In this document: in pieces, positions 49,609 to 60,794 of the stretch
Numbering within the stretch: the stretch's first letter is position 1
Layout: each line of letters begins with the position of its first letter
Notes under the pieces: generated by a model
Databases searched by the model: none
The model's input: the letters and a program-made list of their open reading frames with translations, nothing else
What the model was told of the DNA's origin: nothing
NCBI GenBank assembly: GCA_016200085.1
Contig: JACQFL010000046.1
Location: forward strand, 124,001-188,000
Direction: 5' to 3'
Source: Candidatus Rokuibacteriota bacterium
GTDB taxonomy: Bacteria > Methylomirabilota > Methylomirabilia > Rokubacteriales > CSP1-6
Length of the DNA: 64,000 nt
Translations under genes and position numbers: made by a program

Positions 49609-49899
49609 ATGTCGGTCGCGCGGGTGGCGGTGGGGACGGTGGAGTTGCACCTGCCGGAGGTGGGGTCGCTCAAGGGCAAGCGGCACGTCCTCAAGGGCCT
49701 GATCGAGCGGGTCCGCCAGCGGTTCGAGGTGGCGGTGGCCGAGGTCGACCACCACGACATGTGGCAGCGCGCCACCATCGCGGTCGCCTGCGTCTCCCAC
49801 GATTCGCGCCACGCCAACGAGGTCGTGTCCAAGGCCCTGGACTTCATCGAGTCGCACGTGGAGGGCTCGGTGATCGATGTCTCGGTGGAGATTCTCTGA
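49609..49899 (+). CDS. DUF503 family protein (YlxP-like)
   Basis: This 96-residue protein has the DUF503 pattern: VGTVELHLPEVGSLKGKRHVLKGLIERVRQRF at its core (given in part: LKGKRHVLKGL), VAVAEVDHHDMWQRATIAVACVS, and a C-terminal strand. It has a small alpha/beta fold of unknown biochemical role and is commonly found between infB and rbfA, as here. The stop overlaps the rbfA start. Confidence 0.92.
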   Translation: MSVARVAVGTVELHLPEVGSLKGKRHVLKGLIERVRQRFEVAVAEVDHHDMWQRATIAVACVSHDSRHANEVVSKALDFIESHVEGSVIDVSVEIL

Positions 49900-50252
49900 T
49901 GCAAGGCAAGCGTCTGGACCGGGTGAACCAGCTGATCAAGGAAGAGATCTCGGTGCTCCTGCAGCGTGAGCTCAAGGACCCGCGCCTCGGCTTCGTCAGC
50001 GTGACGGAGGTCGAGACGTCGAAGGACTTGCGGGCCGCGCGGGTGTTCGTGTCCGTGCTCGGGGACGAGAGCAAGTGGAAGGGCTCGCTGGCCGCGCTGA
50101 CCAGCGCGCGCGGCTTCATCCGCAACTGGCTGCGGCATCACCTCGACCTGCGCGCGACGCCCGAGCTGGAGTTCCGCCCCGACCGCTCGATGGAGCACGC
50201 CGCCCGGATCCAGGAGCTGCTCCGCCAGCTCCAGGGCGAACCCCGAGCGTGA
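49899..50252 (+). CDS. rbfA: Ribosome-binding factor A
   Basis: The 117-residue KH-fold protein is needed for late 30S maturation. It shows RLDRVNQLIKEEISVLLQRELKDPRLG at the N-terminus (core KEEISVLLQRELKDPR), VTEVETSKDLRAARVFVSVLG and LEFRPDRSMEHAARI near the end. It overlaps DUF503 (TGATG) and precedes nrnA by 10 bases. Confidence 0.95.
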   Translation: MQGKRLDRVNQLIKEEISVLLQRELKDPRLGFVSVTEVETSKDLRAARVFVSVLGDESKWKGSLAALTSARGFIRNWLRHHLDLRATPELEFRPDRSMEHAARIQELLRQLQGEPRA

Positions 50253-50262
50253 GCGCTGACGC

Positions 50263-51240
50263 ATGAGCGCGGCGCTCGTTCCGGCCGAGGTGCTGGCGCC
50301 GCTCGGCCGGGCGCGCGGGCGCGCGCTGATGCTGGGCCACGTGCATCCCGATGCCGACGTCCTCGGCACCCTCCTGGCGCTCGGGCTGGCGCTCGAAGCG
50401 CGCGGCTGGAGCGTGGAATGGGGCGGCCCGCATCCGGCGCCCGCGTACCTCGGCTTCCTGCCCGGCATCGAGCGCTACCGCCGCCTCGAGCGCGCGGCGA
50501 GGGGCTGGGACGTGGTGGTTTCGACGGACTGCCCGAATCCCGCGCGCACCGAGGGGCTGCTCGAGCAGGCGCGCCCGGGCGCGGTGGTCGTGAACGTGGA
50601 TCACCATGCCGACAACCGCCGCTACGGCGACGTCAACTGGATCGAGCCGCGCGCCGCCGCGACGGGCGAGATGGTGTTCGACCTGCTCACGGCCCTCGGC
50701 GATCCCGTCACGCCGGCCGTCGCGACGAACCTCTACACGGCAATCTCCACCGACACCGGATCCTTCCGGTACTCGAACGTCACCCCGAAGACGTTCACCG
50801 TGGCGGCCGCCCTCGTCACCGCGGGCGCCGATCCGGCGGCCGTGGCCAGCGCGCTCTTCGAGCGCCGGGAGGCGCGGGCGATCGGCTGGCTGGGCGAGGC
50901 CCTCGGGCGCGTGCGCCTGAGCGACGACGGCCGCGTGGCGTGGCTCGCGCTGCCCGCCGGGGTCGTGCCCGAAGCCTTCGTGGAGGCCGAGGACCTGGTC
51001 AACTACCCCCGCTCCGTGGCCTCCGTCAAGGTCGCCTGCCTGCTCCGCGAGCGCGACGGTGAGGTGAAGGTGAGCCTCAGAGCCAAGGGCGAGGTGGACG
51101 TGCAGCGGATCGCGGCCGGCTTCGGCGGAGGCGGGCACCGCAACGCCGCCGGCTTCACGATGTCCGGGCCGCTCGACCGCGCGACGGCGACGGTGCTCGG
51201 CGCCGTCGAGGCCGCGATCACCGGCGGTCCATCCCGGTGA
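50263..51240 (+). CDS. nrnA: DHH-family nanoRNase / pAp phosphatase
   Basis: The 325-residue DHH/DHHA1 phosphoesterase has GHVHPDADVLGT near residue 27, STDCPNP near 87, the DHH motif in VNVDHHADN near 111, and the DHHA1 motif GGGGHRNAAGF near 288. NrnA degrades short RNAs and dephosphorylates pAp. The first motif usually reads HPDGDxxGS; here it is HPDADVLGT, which keeps the metal aspartates. It is a standard neighbour of rbfA and truB. Confidence 0.93.
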   Translation: MSAALVPAEVLAPLGRARGRALMLGHVHPDADVLGTLLALGLALEARGWSVEWGGPHPAPAYLGFLPGIERYRRLERAARGWDVVVSTDCPNPARTEGLLEQARPGAVVVNVDHHADNRRYGDVNWIEPRAAATGEMVFDLLTALGDPVTPAVATNLYTAISTDTGSFRYSNVTPKTFTVAAALVTAGADPAAVASALFERREARAIGWLGEALGRVRLSDDGRVAWLALPAGVVPEAFVEAEDLVNYPRSVASVKVACLLRERDGEVKVSLRAKGEVDVQRIAAGFGGGGHRNAAGFTMSGPLDRATATVLGAVEAAITGGPSR

Positions 51241-52157
51241 CCGAGGGGCGCTCCGGAATCCTCGTCGTCGACAAGGCGGCGGGGGTGACGTCGTTCGACG
51301 TCGTGGCCGCGGTCCGGCGCGCCCTCCGGCTACGGCGGGTGGGCCACGCCGGCACGCTCGATCCCGCCGCCACCGGCGTGCTGCCGATCTTGCTCGGCGA
51401 GGCGACCAAGCTCATGCCGTACCTCGTCGACCAGGACAAGGAATACCTGGCCACGATCCGCCTGGGGATCACGACCGACACGGGTGACCTGACGGGCCGC
51501 GTGACCTCGACGGCCGCGGCGCCGCCGCTCGAGTGGCGGCAGGTCGAGCGGGTCCTGGCTGGCTTCATCGGGCGCGTGCGCCAGACCCCGCCAATGTACT
51601 CGGCGGTCCATCACGAAGGGCGCCGGCTCTACGAGCTCGCGCGCGAGGGCGTCGAGGTCGAGCGGGCGTCCCGCGAGGTTGTGGTGCACGCCATCACCCT
51701 CGAGGCGCTGGATCCCGGGTCGATGACGCTCAGGATCATCTGTGGCAAGGGGACCTACGTCCGGTCGTTCGTCGGAGACCTCGGCGTGGCGCTCGGCTGC
51801 GGGGCCACGGTGGCGCGGCTCGTACGCACGCGCGTCGGCCCCTTCCTGCTCGCCGAGGCAGTGGCCTCGCCGGAGATCGGGACCTTGGATCGCGAAGGCC
51901 TCGGGCGCCAGGTGCGGCCGCCCGAGGCCGCCCTCGCCACCTGGCCCGGGGTGACCCTGGACGATGCGGGCGCGGACGCGTTCCTGCACGGGCAAGTCGC
52001 GGGAGCGCCAGGGCCGCTCGGGGCCGGCACGCTCGTGCGGGTGCACGACGGCGGTGGCCGCATGATCGGGGTGGGCCAGATCGCGCCGTCCCGCGCGGTG
52101 CAGCCCGTGAGGATCCTCCATGCGGATCGTCCAGGGTCTCGACGCCTTCCCGCCTGA
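51237..52157 (+). CDS. truB: tRNA pseudouridine-55 synthase
   Basis: The 306-residue enzyme has LVVDKAAGVTSFDVVAAVRR at the N-terminus, catalytic D42 in HAGTLDPAATGVL, YSAVHHEGRRLYELAR near residue 121, and the KGTYVRSFVGDLG motif near 170. A C-terminal PUA-like domain follows. Start is GTG 51237, overlapping the nrnA stop. Its last 38 bases overlap ribF. Confidence 0.96.
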   Translation: MTEGRSGILVVDKAAGVTSFDVVAAVRRALRLRRVGHAGTLDPAATGVLPILLGEATKLMPYLVDQDKEYLATIRLGITTDTGDLTGRVTSTAAAPPLEWRQVERVLAGFIGRVRQTPPMYSAVHHEGRRLYELAREGVEVERASREVVVHAITLEALDPGSMTLRIICGKGTYVRSFVGDLGVALGCGATVARLVRTRVGPFLLAEAVASPEIGTLDREGLGRQVRPPEAALATWPGVTLDDAGADAFLHGQVAGAPGPLGAGTLVRVHDGGGRMIGVGQIAPSRAVQPVRILHADRPGSRRLPA

Positions 52158-53037
52158 CCCGCGGCCCGCGGCGATCGCCCTGGGTGTGTTCGACGGTGTC
52201 CATCTCGGGCATCGCGCGATCCTGGGCCGGGCCGTCGCCGACGCGCGCCAGGAAGGGCTCGACGCCGTGGCCTGCACCTTCGACCGCCACCCGCTCGAGA
52301 CCCTCCAGCCGGCACGCGCCCCTGTGCCCATCGCCACATTGCAAGACCGGCTCCGGTTGATCGGGGAGTGCGGGCTCGATGCGGTCGTGGTGCTGCCGTT
52401 CACCCGGGAGCTCGCCTCGGTCGAGCCCGAGGCGTTCGTCAAGGAGATCCTCCTCGACCGGCTCCGAGCCCGGCGGGTCGTCGTGGGCTACAACCACACC
52501 TTCGGCCGGGGCGCGCGCGGCGACGCGCGGCTCCTCGAGGCGCTCGCCGACCGGCTCGGCTTCCGCGCCGACGTCATCCCGCCGCTGCTGGTGGACGGCG
52601 TCCCCGTCTCCTCGACCGAGATCCGCGCGGCTCTCGGGCAGGGGGACGTCCGGCGAGCGGCCCGGTACCTCGGCCGGGAGTACACGGTCCCGGGGACGGT
52701 CGTGGCGGGCGCCGGTCGCGGCCGGCAGCTCGGCTTTCCCACGGCGAACCTTGCCACCGACCTCCCGCTGCTGTTGCCGCCCGGGGTGTACGCGTGCCGC
52801 GCGGCCCTGGACGGGCGCGACCACCCGGCGGTCACCAACGTCGGCGTCAGGCCAACCTTCGGCGAGACCGCCTTGGCCGTGGAAGTCCATGTGCTCGATT
52901 TCGCAGGCGATCTGTACGGCAAGGCGATGCGGCTGACCTTCGTGGACCGGCTGAGGGAGGAGCGGAAGTTCCCTGGGATCGATGCCCTCAAGGCCCAGAT
53001 CGCCGCCGACGTGGCCGAGGTCCGCCGGCGTCTCTGA
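52120..53037 (+). CDS. ribF: Bifunctional riboflavin kinase / FAD synthetase
   Basis: The 305-residue enzyme converts riboflavin to FMN and then FAD. The N-terminal adenylyltransferase domain has ALGVFDGVHLGHRAIL with its HxGH motif, GYNHTFGRGARGD near 123 and SSTEIRAAL near 162. The C-terminal kinase domain has GRGRQLGFPTANL near 200 and GVRPTFGE near 244. The ATG lies inside the end of truB, indicating coupling. Confidence 0.96.
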   Translation: MRIVQGLDAFPPDPRPAAIALGVFDGVHLGHRAILGRAVADARQEGLDAVACTFDRHPLETLQPARAPVPIATLQDRLRLIGECGLDAVVVLPFTRELASVEPEAFVKEILLDRLRARRVVVGYNHTFGRGARGDARLLEALADRLGFRADVIPPLLVDGVPVSSTEIRAALGQGDVRRAARYLGREYTVPGTVVAGAGRGRQLGFPTANLATDLPLLLPPGVYACRAALDGRDHPAVTNVGVRPTFGETALAVEVHVLDFAGDLYGKAMRLTFVDRLREERKFPGIDALKAQIAADVAEVRRRL

Positions 53038-53047
53038 TCCAGGAGCT

Positions 53048-53075
53048 TTGCGTGGGGCGGGGCCCGTGATACCGT
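53048..53075 (+). promoter_or_regulatory. Possible rpsO promoter and leader
   Basis: TTGCGT (53048-53053), 16 bases, then TACCGT (53070-53075) within an extended TGA-TACCGT context is a weak promoter candidate. The leader (about 53085-53160) contains GGAGC-GCT-GCTCC and a T6 run, and could host the S15 autoregulatory site known from other bacteria. This is low confidence. Confidence 0.3.
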
Positions 53076-53160
53076 AATTGTAGACAAGACAAGGTTTTTT
53101 GAACCCGTTCTGGTGGAGCGCTGCTCCTCGGAATGTGGCGATTGGAGGAGGGCCTTCCCG

Positions 53161-53430
53161 ATGCCGCTGACCGTTGACAAGAAGAAGAGCCTGATCGAGC
53201 AGTTCCGAACCCACGAAGGCGATACCGGGTCTCCGGAGGTGCAGATCGCTCTCCTGACGGAGCGTGTCAACAGCCTGACCGAGCACTTCAAGCAGCACGC
53301 GAAGGATCACCACTCCCGCCGGGGGCTCCTGATGCTGATCGGCAAGCGCCGCAGCCTTCTCGAGTACCTGCGGGGGAGGGCTCCCGAGCGGTATCGGTCG
53401 GTGATCGAGAAGCTCGGAATCCGCCGCTGA
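53161..53430 (+). CDS. rpsO: 30S ribosomal protein S15
   Basis: The 89-residue protein has the exact family length and motifs: [22 protein letters not shown] near residue 16 (core [15 protein letters not shown]), [19 protein letters not shown] near 44, and the LLEYLRG end. GGAGGAGGG serves as the ribosome-binding site before ATG 53161. It precedes pnp, a widespread arrangement. Confidence 0.97.
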   Translation: MPLTVDKKKSLIEQFRTHEGDTGSPEVQIALLTERVNSLTEHFKQHAKDHHSRRGLLMLIGKRRSLLEYLRGRAPERYRSVIEKLGIRR

Positions 53431-53536
53431 ACGGCGGGCTCCTCCTCCAACGCCGCTCGCTTCCGGGTCGAGTAACACCGCTGGGACTAGCCAGGTCCGT
53501 CGAATGTCGGCGGACGCACGAGGACAAGCGCCCCCT

Positions 53537-55678
<2,142 letters not shown>

Positions 55679-55687
55679 CGCGGCCCC

Positions 55688-56953
55688 GTGACCGAAGAGT
55701 ACCGGAAGAGCGCGCTGCCCGACGGCATCCGCGTCGTCACCGAGCGGATGCCCCACGTCCGCTCGGTCGCGGTGGGGGTCTGGGTGGAGACGGGCTCGCG
55801 GCTGGAGCCCGAGGACCGGGGCGGCGTCTCCCACCTGATCGAGCATCTCGTCTTCAAGGGCACGGCCACCCGCTCGGCCGAGGACATCGCCCGCACGATG
55901 GACTCCGTGGGCGGGCAGATGGACGCCTTCACCACCAAGGAGCACACCTGCTTCTACGTCCAGGTGCTCGACGAGCACTTGCCGCTGGCCGTCGACCTCC
56001 TGACCGACATCCTGCTCCACCCGCTCTTCAACGAGGAGGAGCTCGAGCGCGAGAAGTCCGTCGTCCTCCAGGAGATCAAGATGGTGGAGGACACGCCCGA
56101 CGACTACATCCACGACCTCTTCGCCGCCCAGGTGTGGGAGAACCACCCGCTCGGGCGTCCGATCCTCGGCACCCGCGACGCCGTGGTGAGCTACGGCCGC
56201 GAGGTGGTGGCCAGCCAGTTCGGTGACGAGTACATCCCGCCCAAGATCATCATCGCGGTGGCGGGCAACGCGACCCACGACCAGGCCGTCGCGCTGTTCG
56301 GCGCGGGCTTCAATGGCTTTCGCCGCGACCCGGTGGACCGGCCGCAAGGGCCGCCGGTGATGAAGCCCGGGGTCAACATCATCCACAAGACCCTCGAGCA
56401 GGTGCAGCTGGTGATGGGCTTTCCCGGCGTGTCGCACTCCGCGCCCGAGCGCTACCCGCTGTTCCTGCTCAACGACATCATCGGGGGCAGCATGTCCTCC
56501 CGCCTCTTCCAGGAGGTGCGCGAGCGCCAGGGGCTGGTCTACTCGATCGGCTCCGGCGTGCAGGCCTTCCGCGACACCGGCACCCTCTACGTCTACGCGG
56601 CCACCGACGCGGCCAACTTCTCGAAGGTGCTCAAGTCGACGCTCAAGGAGCTGCGCGACCTCAAGAAGAGCGGGGTCACCGCCGAGGAGCTCAAGCGCGC
56701 GAAGGACCACCTCAAGGGCAGCCTGATGCTCTCGCTGGAGTCGACCTCCAGCCGCATGAACCGGCTCGCCAAGCACGAGATGCACTTCGGCTCGTTCCTG
56801 ACCATGGACGCCATGCTGGCGGCCATCGACAACGTCAAGCTGGAGCAGGTGCAGGCGATGGTCGCGGAGGTCCTCGACGAGGAGCGCCTGGCGCTGACCA
56901 CGTACGGCCCGCTCGACCGGCGCAACCTCCCCCGGGAACTCCTCGGCCGCTGA
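55688..56953 (+). CDS. M16-family zinc metallopeptidase
   Basis: The 421-residue pitrilysin-like protein has the inverted zinc motif H49-LIE-H53 (VSHLIEHLVFKGT) and the distal glutamate in LEREKSVVLQEIKM near 122-129. A second M16 half has GGSMSSRLFQEVRERQGLVYSIGS near 264. Similar genes commonly follow pnp and were linked to processing peptidases of the mitochondrial MPP type; the physiological substrate is unknown. Start is GTG 55688. It is the last + strand gene before the purC convergence. Confidence 0.93.
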   Translation: MTEEYRKSALPDGIRVVTERMPHVRSVAVGVWVETGSRLEPEDRGGVSHLIEHLVFKGTATRSAEDIARTMDSVGGQMDAFTTKEHTCFYVQVLDEHLPLAVDLLTDILLHPLFNEEELEREKSVVLQEIKMVEDTPDDYIHDLFAAQVWENHPLGRPILGTRDAVVSYGREVVASQFGDEYIPPKIIIAVAGNATHDQAVALFGAGFNGFRRDPVDRPQGPPVMKPGVNIIHKTLEQVQLVMGFPGVSHSAPERYPLFLLNDIIGGSMSSRLFQEVRERQGLVYSIGSGVQAFRDTGTLYVYAATDAANFSKVLKSTLKELRDLKKSGVTAEELKRAKDHLKGSLMLSLESTSSRMNRLAKHEMHFGSFLTMDAMLAAIDNVKLEQVQAMVAEVLDEERLALTTYGPLDRRNLPRELLGR

Positions 56954-57051
56954 AAAGCGGCCATCTCCGTCGTTGCCTCCTCGTTCGATTTACGAGCCAT
57001 TTCACCGCTCGACTCGCACCGGCGGCCGGCGCTCATCTCGCATTGCCACGC

Positions 57052-57070
57052 GGCGTATGAGGCATACGCC
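57052..57070. terminator. Hairpin between the M16 peptidase and purC
   Basis: GGCGTATG-AGG-CATACGCC is a perfect 8-bp stem in the gap between convergent genes. A second imperfect pair (CTCGTCGGC near 57082 and GCCGACGAG near 57116) lies beside it. There is no strong U-tract in either direction. The rest of 56954-57224 shows no gene. Confidence 0.45.
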
Positions 57071-57224
57071 TCACTCCTCACTCGTCGGCGCCTAGGATCT
57101 GGCCACTTTGAGCGGCCGACGAGGTTCTTGGGGAGGGTCTCGCTGCGCTCGCCGCCGCGTCGGGTCGGGGCCGGGGTGGGCGCGAGCCTTATGCTGCCGG
57201 CGGTGCAGGGGCTTGTCGTTGGCG

Positions 57225-58082
57225 TCAGAGGACGATGGTGGGATTCGCGAGGTAGTCGGTGAACTTCAGGCCGGTGAGGCGCTCGAAGGCTTCGATGTAG
57301 CGGGCGCGGGTGCCGGTGACGACGTCCGGCGGCAGCTCGGGGCCGGGGTAGGTCTTGGGCCAAGCCGTCCGTTCCGTGAAGTCGCGCACGAACTGCTTGT
57401 CGAAGGACGGCTGGGGGCCGCCGGGGGCGTAGCCGTCGGCCGGCCAGAAGCGCGACGAATCGGGGGTCACCGCCTCGTCGGCGAGGACCACGCGGCCCTG
57501 CTGGTCGAGGCCGAACTCGAACTTGGTGTCGGCGATGATGATGCCGCGCTGCCGCGCGTGGTCGGCCGCGAAGCGGTAGAGCGCGATCGCCAGACGCTCG
57601 ACCTCGGCCAGGCGAGCGGCGCCCACGCGCTCGGCGGCCTGGGCGCGGGTGATGTTCTCGTCATGACCGGTCGTGGCCTTGGTGGCGGGCGTGAACACCG
57701 GCTCCGGCAGGCGGTCAGCCTCGCGCAGGCCGGCCGGCAGGCGGTGTCCGGAGATCTCGCCCGTGGCGCGGTAGTCCTTCCAGCCGGACCCCGCCAGGTA
57801 GCCGCGCACGACGCACTCGATCGGGAGCATCTCCAGCCGCTGGCACTCGGTCGAGCGGCCGTCGGGCCGGAGCGCCAGCAGGTGGTTGCGGCAGATGCCT
57901 CGCGTGCGGGCGAACCAGAAGCCGGACAGGCCGGTGAGGACGCGGCCCTTGTCGGGGATGGCTGTCGGCAGGACGACGTCGAACACCGAGATGCGGTCCG
58001 AGGCCACGAGGAGCAGGCGCTCGTCGTCGAACGCGTACAGCTCGCGGACCTTGCCGCTTCCCACGTGGACGGCGTCAGGCAT
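57225..58082 (-). CDS. purC: SAICAR synthetase (phosphoribosylaminoimidazole-succinocarboxamide synthase)
   Basis: The 285-residue enzyme joins aspartate to CAIR. It has VGSGKVRELYAFDDERLLLVASDRISVFD at the start (core GKVRELY, ASDRISVFD), ECVVRGYLAGSGWKDY near 88, and IADTKFEFGLD and LADEAVTPDSSRFW near 178-205. It is the longer, yeast-like PurC form rather than the approximately 240-residue form. ATG 58082 is preceded by GAGGAGG. It is divergent from purB with 159 bases between. Confidence 0.95.
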   Translation of the reverse strand: MPDAVHVGSGKVRELYAFDDERLLLVASDRISVFDVVLPTAIPDKGRVLTGLSGFWFARTRGICRNHLLALRPDGRSTECQRLEMLPIECVVRGYLAGSGWKDYRATGEISGHRLPAGLREADRLPEPVFTPATKATTGHDENITRAQAAERVGAARLAEVERLAIALYRFAADHARQRGIIIADTKFEFGLDQQGRVVLADEAVTPDSSRFWPADGYAPGGPQPSFDKQFVRDFTERTAWPKTYPGPELPPDVVTGTRARYIEAFERLTGLKFTDYLANPTIVL

Positions 58083-58241
58083 GAGTGGCGTCCTCCTCGG
58101 CGGGACCGGTGGCCCGCGGCTCGAGCGGAAACGGCTCTGAACTACGTTCGTCGGGATGACCGGGTTCGTCAAGGACGAAAGTCACGGGTGACCACGAAGA
58201 GCGCTCGCATCCGGTCGAATTTTCGATTAAGGTGACAGTGA
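58083..58241. promoter_or_regulatory. Divergent purC-purB control region
   Basis: This 159-base gap must hold both pur promoters. A short palindrome TCGAATTTTCGA (58215-58226) in an AT-rich patch lies about 15 bases before the purB ATG. I see no clear -35/-10 pair and no PurR or PurBox-type site that I can name. Confidence 0.35.
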
Positions 58242-59552
58242 ATGATCGAGCGCTACACGCGCCCTGCCATGGGCCGGGTCTGGAGCGAGGAGGCCAAGTA
58301 CCAGGCCTGGCTCCGGGTGGAGCTGGCGGCGTGCGAGGCCCAGGCTCGACGCGGACGCATCCCCCCTGACGCCCTCGCCCGCATCACGAGCACGGGCCAC
58401 GTCGACATCGACCGTATCCAGGCCATCCTCGGGCGCGTCAAGCACGAGATGATCGCGTTCCTGACCAGCCTCGAGGAGCAGGTGGGGGCAGATTCCCGGT
58501 TCATCCACGTCGGGCTGACGTCGTCCGACGTCTGGGACACCGCCACCGCGCTCCAGATGCGGGATGCGACCGACCTGTTGATCGCCGGTCAGGAGCGCCT
58601 GGTGGCGACCGTGCGCGAGCTGGCGCTCCGGCACAAGGATACCCTGATGGTCGGCCGCACCCACGGTGTGCACGCCGAGCCCATCACGTTCGGGCTCAAG
58701 GTCGCCATCTGGTACACGGAAGCCCAGCGCAACCTCGAGCGGCTGCGCCGGGCCCGGACGGTGATCTCGGTGGGCAAGCTCTCGGGGGCGGTGGGGACTT
58801 TCGCCCACCTGGATCCCGACGTCGAGGAGGACGTCTGCCGCGAGCTCGGGCTCGAGCCGGCGGCCGTGTCCAACCAGGTCATCCAGCGCGACCGGCACGC
58901 GGAGCACGCCGCCATGCTCGCGGTGGCCGGGGCCTCGCTGGAGAAGATCGCCCTCGAGATCCGTGGCCTGCAGCGCTCGGAGATCCTCGAGCTGGAGGAG
59001 CCGTTCTCGGAGGGGCAGAAGGGCTCGAGCGCGATGCCCCACAAGCGCAACCCCGAGCTCTGCGAGCGGATCTGCGGGCTGGCGCGCCTGCTCCGCACCA
59101 ACGCGCTGGCCGCCATGGAGAACGTCGCCCTCTGGAACGAGCGCGACATCAGCCACTCGTCGGTCGAGCGCGTGATCCTGCCCGACTCCGCCATCCTGCT
59201 CGACTACATCCTCGACCTCGCCGTCTTCGTGCTGTCCGGCCTGCGGGTCGACACCGGGCGGATGGCCGAGAACATGGACGCCAGTTACGGCCTCATCCAC
59301 TCCCAGCGCGTGCTGCTCAAGCTCACCGATGCCGGCCTGGCGCGCCAGCCGGCCTACGAGATCGTCCAGCGCAACGCGATGCAGGCCTGGCGCGAGCGGC
59401 GCGCATTCCTCGAGCTGCTGGCCGCCGATCCCGACGTCACGCGCTGGCTCACCCCTGACGACCTCAAGCGGTGCTTCGATCCCGCTTGGTACCTCCGGAA
59501 CGTCGACACCATCTTCGTCCGGGCCGGTTTGACCGGCGGGCCGACCCCGTGA
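58242..59552 (+). CDS. purB: Adenylosuccinate lyase
   Basis: The 436-residue fumarase/aspartase-superfamily enzyme cleaves SAICAR and adenylosuccinate. It has IERYTRPAMGRVWSEEAKY at the N-terminus, GLTSSDVWDTA near 89, GRTHGVHAEPITFGLK near 138, and the SEGQKGSSAMPHKRNPE signature near 256 with the catalytic serine loop. ATG 58242 starts the gene; a GTG is present nearby but out of frame. purS follows by GTGA overlap. Confidence 0.96.
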   Translation: MIERYTRPAMGRVWSEEAKYQAWLRVELAACEAQARRGRIPPDALARITSTGHVDIDRIQAILGRVKHEMIAFLTSLEEQVGADSRFIHVGLTSSDVWDTATALQMRDATDLLIAGQERLVATVRELALRHKDTLMVGRTHGVHAEPITFGLKVAIWYTEAQRNLERLRRARTVISVGKLSGAVGTFAHLDPDVEEDVCRELGLEPAAVSNQVIQRDRHAEHAAMLAVAGASLEKIALEIRGLQRSEILELEEPFSEGQKGSSAMPHKRNPELCERICGLARLLRTNALAAMENVALWNERDISHSSVERVILPDSAILLDYILDLAVFVLSGLRVDTGRMAENMDASYGLIHSQRVLLKLTDAGLARQPAYEIVQRNAMQAWRERRAFLELLAADPDVTRWLTPDDLKRCFDPAWYLRNVDTIFVRAGLTGGPTP

Positions 59553-59824
59553 AGGTCCGCGTCCTCATCCGGCTCCGCTCCAGCATCCTCGACGTGCAGG
59601 GCTCGGCCGTGAAGCGCGCCCTCGGCGGGCTCGGGTTCGACGACCTGGACGACCTGCGCGTGGGCAAGATGATCGAGCTCGAGGTGCGCGCGGCGAGCCC
59701 GGAGGCCGCGCGCGGCCGTGTGGACGAGATGTGCCGGAAGCTGCTCGCCAACCCCCTGCTCGAGGACTACACCGTCGAGGTGCTGCCGGCCGGGGATCTT
59801 GCCCAGGCCCGGGCGGGACGGTAA
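59549..59824 (+). CDS. purS: Phosphoribosylformylglycinamidine synthase subunit PurS
   Basis: The 91-residue PurS bridges PurL and PurQ in the three-subunit FGAM synthase. It shows VRVLIRLRSSILDVQGSAVKRAL at the N-terminus (core DVQGSAVKRAL), VRVGKMIELEV and a C-terminal NPLLEDYTVEVL. It has a GTG start overlapping the purB stop. It is about 10 residues longer than the family minimum. Confidence 0.94.
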   Translation: MKVRVLIRLRSSILDVQGSAVKRALGGLGFDDLDDLRVGKMIELEVRAASPEAARGRVDEMCRKLLANPLLEDYTVEVLPAGDLAQARAGR

Positions 59825-59886
59825 GATGAATCCCGTCGTCGCCTCGGTCGTTCAGCACCCGCGTGAGGAGAGGAGATAGCCGCCGC

Positions 59887-60600
59887 ATGAGATTCGCCGT
59901 CGTCGTCTTTCCGGGAACGTGGAGCGACTGCGACTTCCACTACGTGATCTCTGAAGTCCTGCACCAGCCGGTGAAGTACGTGTGGCATCGCGAGCGGAGC
60001 CTCGACGACGTCGACTGCGTGATCCTGCCCGGCGGATTCTCCTACGGTGACTACCTCCGCGCGGGGGCGGTGGCTGGCCGCTCGCCCGTGGTCGAGTCGC
60101 TCGGCGGGTTCGTCGAGCGCGGCGGCTACGTGCTCGGCTCGTGCAACGGCTTCCAGATCCTCTGCGAGGCCGGTCTCTTGCCGGGCGCCCTGATGCGCAA
60201 CGAGTGCCTCCAGTACCGCTGCCAGTCCACGCACCTCGTGGTCGAGCAGGTCGAGACGCCGTTCACGCGCGGGCTGCGGCGGGGGCAGGTGCTGACCATG
60301 CCGATCTCGCACGGGGAGGGCAAGTACCACGCCGATCCGGAGACGCTGGCGCTGCTGCGCAAGCGGAACCAGATCGTGTTCCGCTACGCCACGGCCGAGG
60401 GCGCGGTCACGCGGGCCGCCAATCCCAACGGCTCGGTCGAGAACATCGCGGGCGTGGCCAGTCCCGAGGGCACGGTGCTGGGCCTGATGCCGCATCCCGA
60501 GCGGGCAGCCGAGGCCGCCATCGGGGGCACCGACGGCCTGCTGCTCTTCCAGTCTCTTCTCGGCACCCTGGTCGAGGACGGCAGCTTTCTGAAGCGGTAA
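59887..60600 (+). CDS. purQ: Phosphoribosylformylglycinamidine synthase subunit PurQ
   Basis: The 237-residue class I glutaminase subunit generates ammonia for FGAM synthase. It has FAVVVFPGTWSDCDFHY near the start, LPGGFSYGDYLRAGA near 44, the nucleophile in LGSCNGFQILCEAGLLPGAL near 84, and LMPHPERAAE near 205 with the catalytic histidine. ATG 59887 lies after GAGGAGAGGAGA. A pair of palindromic repeats separates it from purL. Confidence 0.95.
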   Translation: MRFAVVVFPGTWSDCDFHYVISEVLHQPVKYVWHRERSLDDVDCVILPGGFSYGDYLRAGAVAGRSPVVESLGGFVERGGYVLGSCNGFQILCEAGLLPGALMRNECLQYRCQSTHLVVEQVETPFTRGLRRGQVLTMPISHGEGKYHADPETLALLRKRNQIVFRYATAEGAVTRAANPNGSVENIAGVASPEGTVLGLMPHPERAAEAAIGGTDGLLLFQSLLGTLVEDGSFLKR

Positions 60601-60656
60601 ACCGGGTGCGGTCCCAGGCCCGTGCCTTGGACACGCGATGAGCATGGCCGCCTATG

Positions 60657-60712
60657 GTGACCGTTGGGGGGTGCATGGGGGGGAGCGGCGGTCGCTCCCC
60701 CCTGCGTCGGTT
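60657..60712. repeat. Palindromic repeat, copy 2 (first of a tandem pair before purL)
   Basis: A 56-base unit beginning GTGACCGTTGGGGGG contains the hairpin GGGGGGAGCG-GCGGT-CGCTCCCCCC (60678-60702) and ends TGCGTCGGTT. The unit recurs at 60740-60794 with one G fewer in the second G run and a G-to-A change near the end. The hairpin matches copy 1 at 23748-23778. It may act as an attenuator or mRNA processing site between purQ and purL. Confidence 0.85.
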
Positions 60713-60739
60713 CGGGCGCGCACGATGATGGCCAAGCGG

Positions 60740-60794
60740 GTGACCGTTGGGGGGTGCATGGGGGGAGCGGCGGTCGCTCCCCCCTGCGTCAGTT
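60740..60794. repeat. Palindromic repeat, copy 3 (second of the tandem pair before purL)
   Basis: This 55-base unit starts 83 bases after copy 2 and is nearly identical to it. The hairpin is at 60760-60784 and its 3' edge is 9 bases from the purL TTG start, just ahead of the GGAGG ribosome-binding site (60795-60799). Its proximity to the Shine-Dalgarno could influence purL translation. Confidence 0.85.

Noticed and set aside
60657-60794. CRISPR array
   Set aside because: Only two units occur, the spacing is 27 bases with no further repeats, the units are strong G-run palindromes, and no cas genes are nearby.
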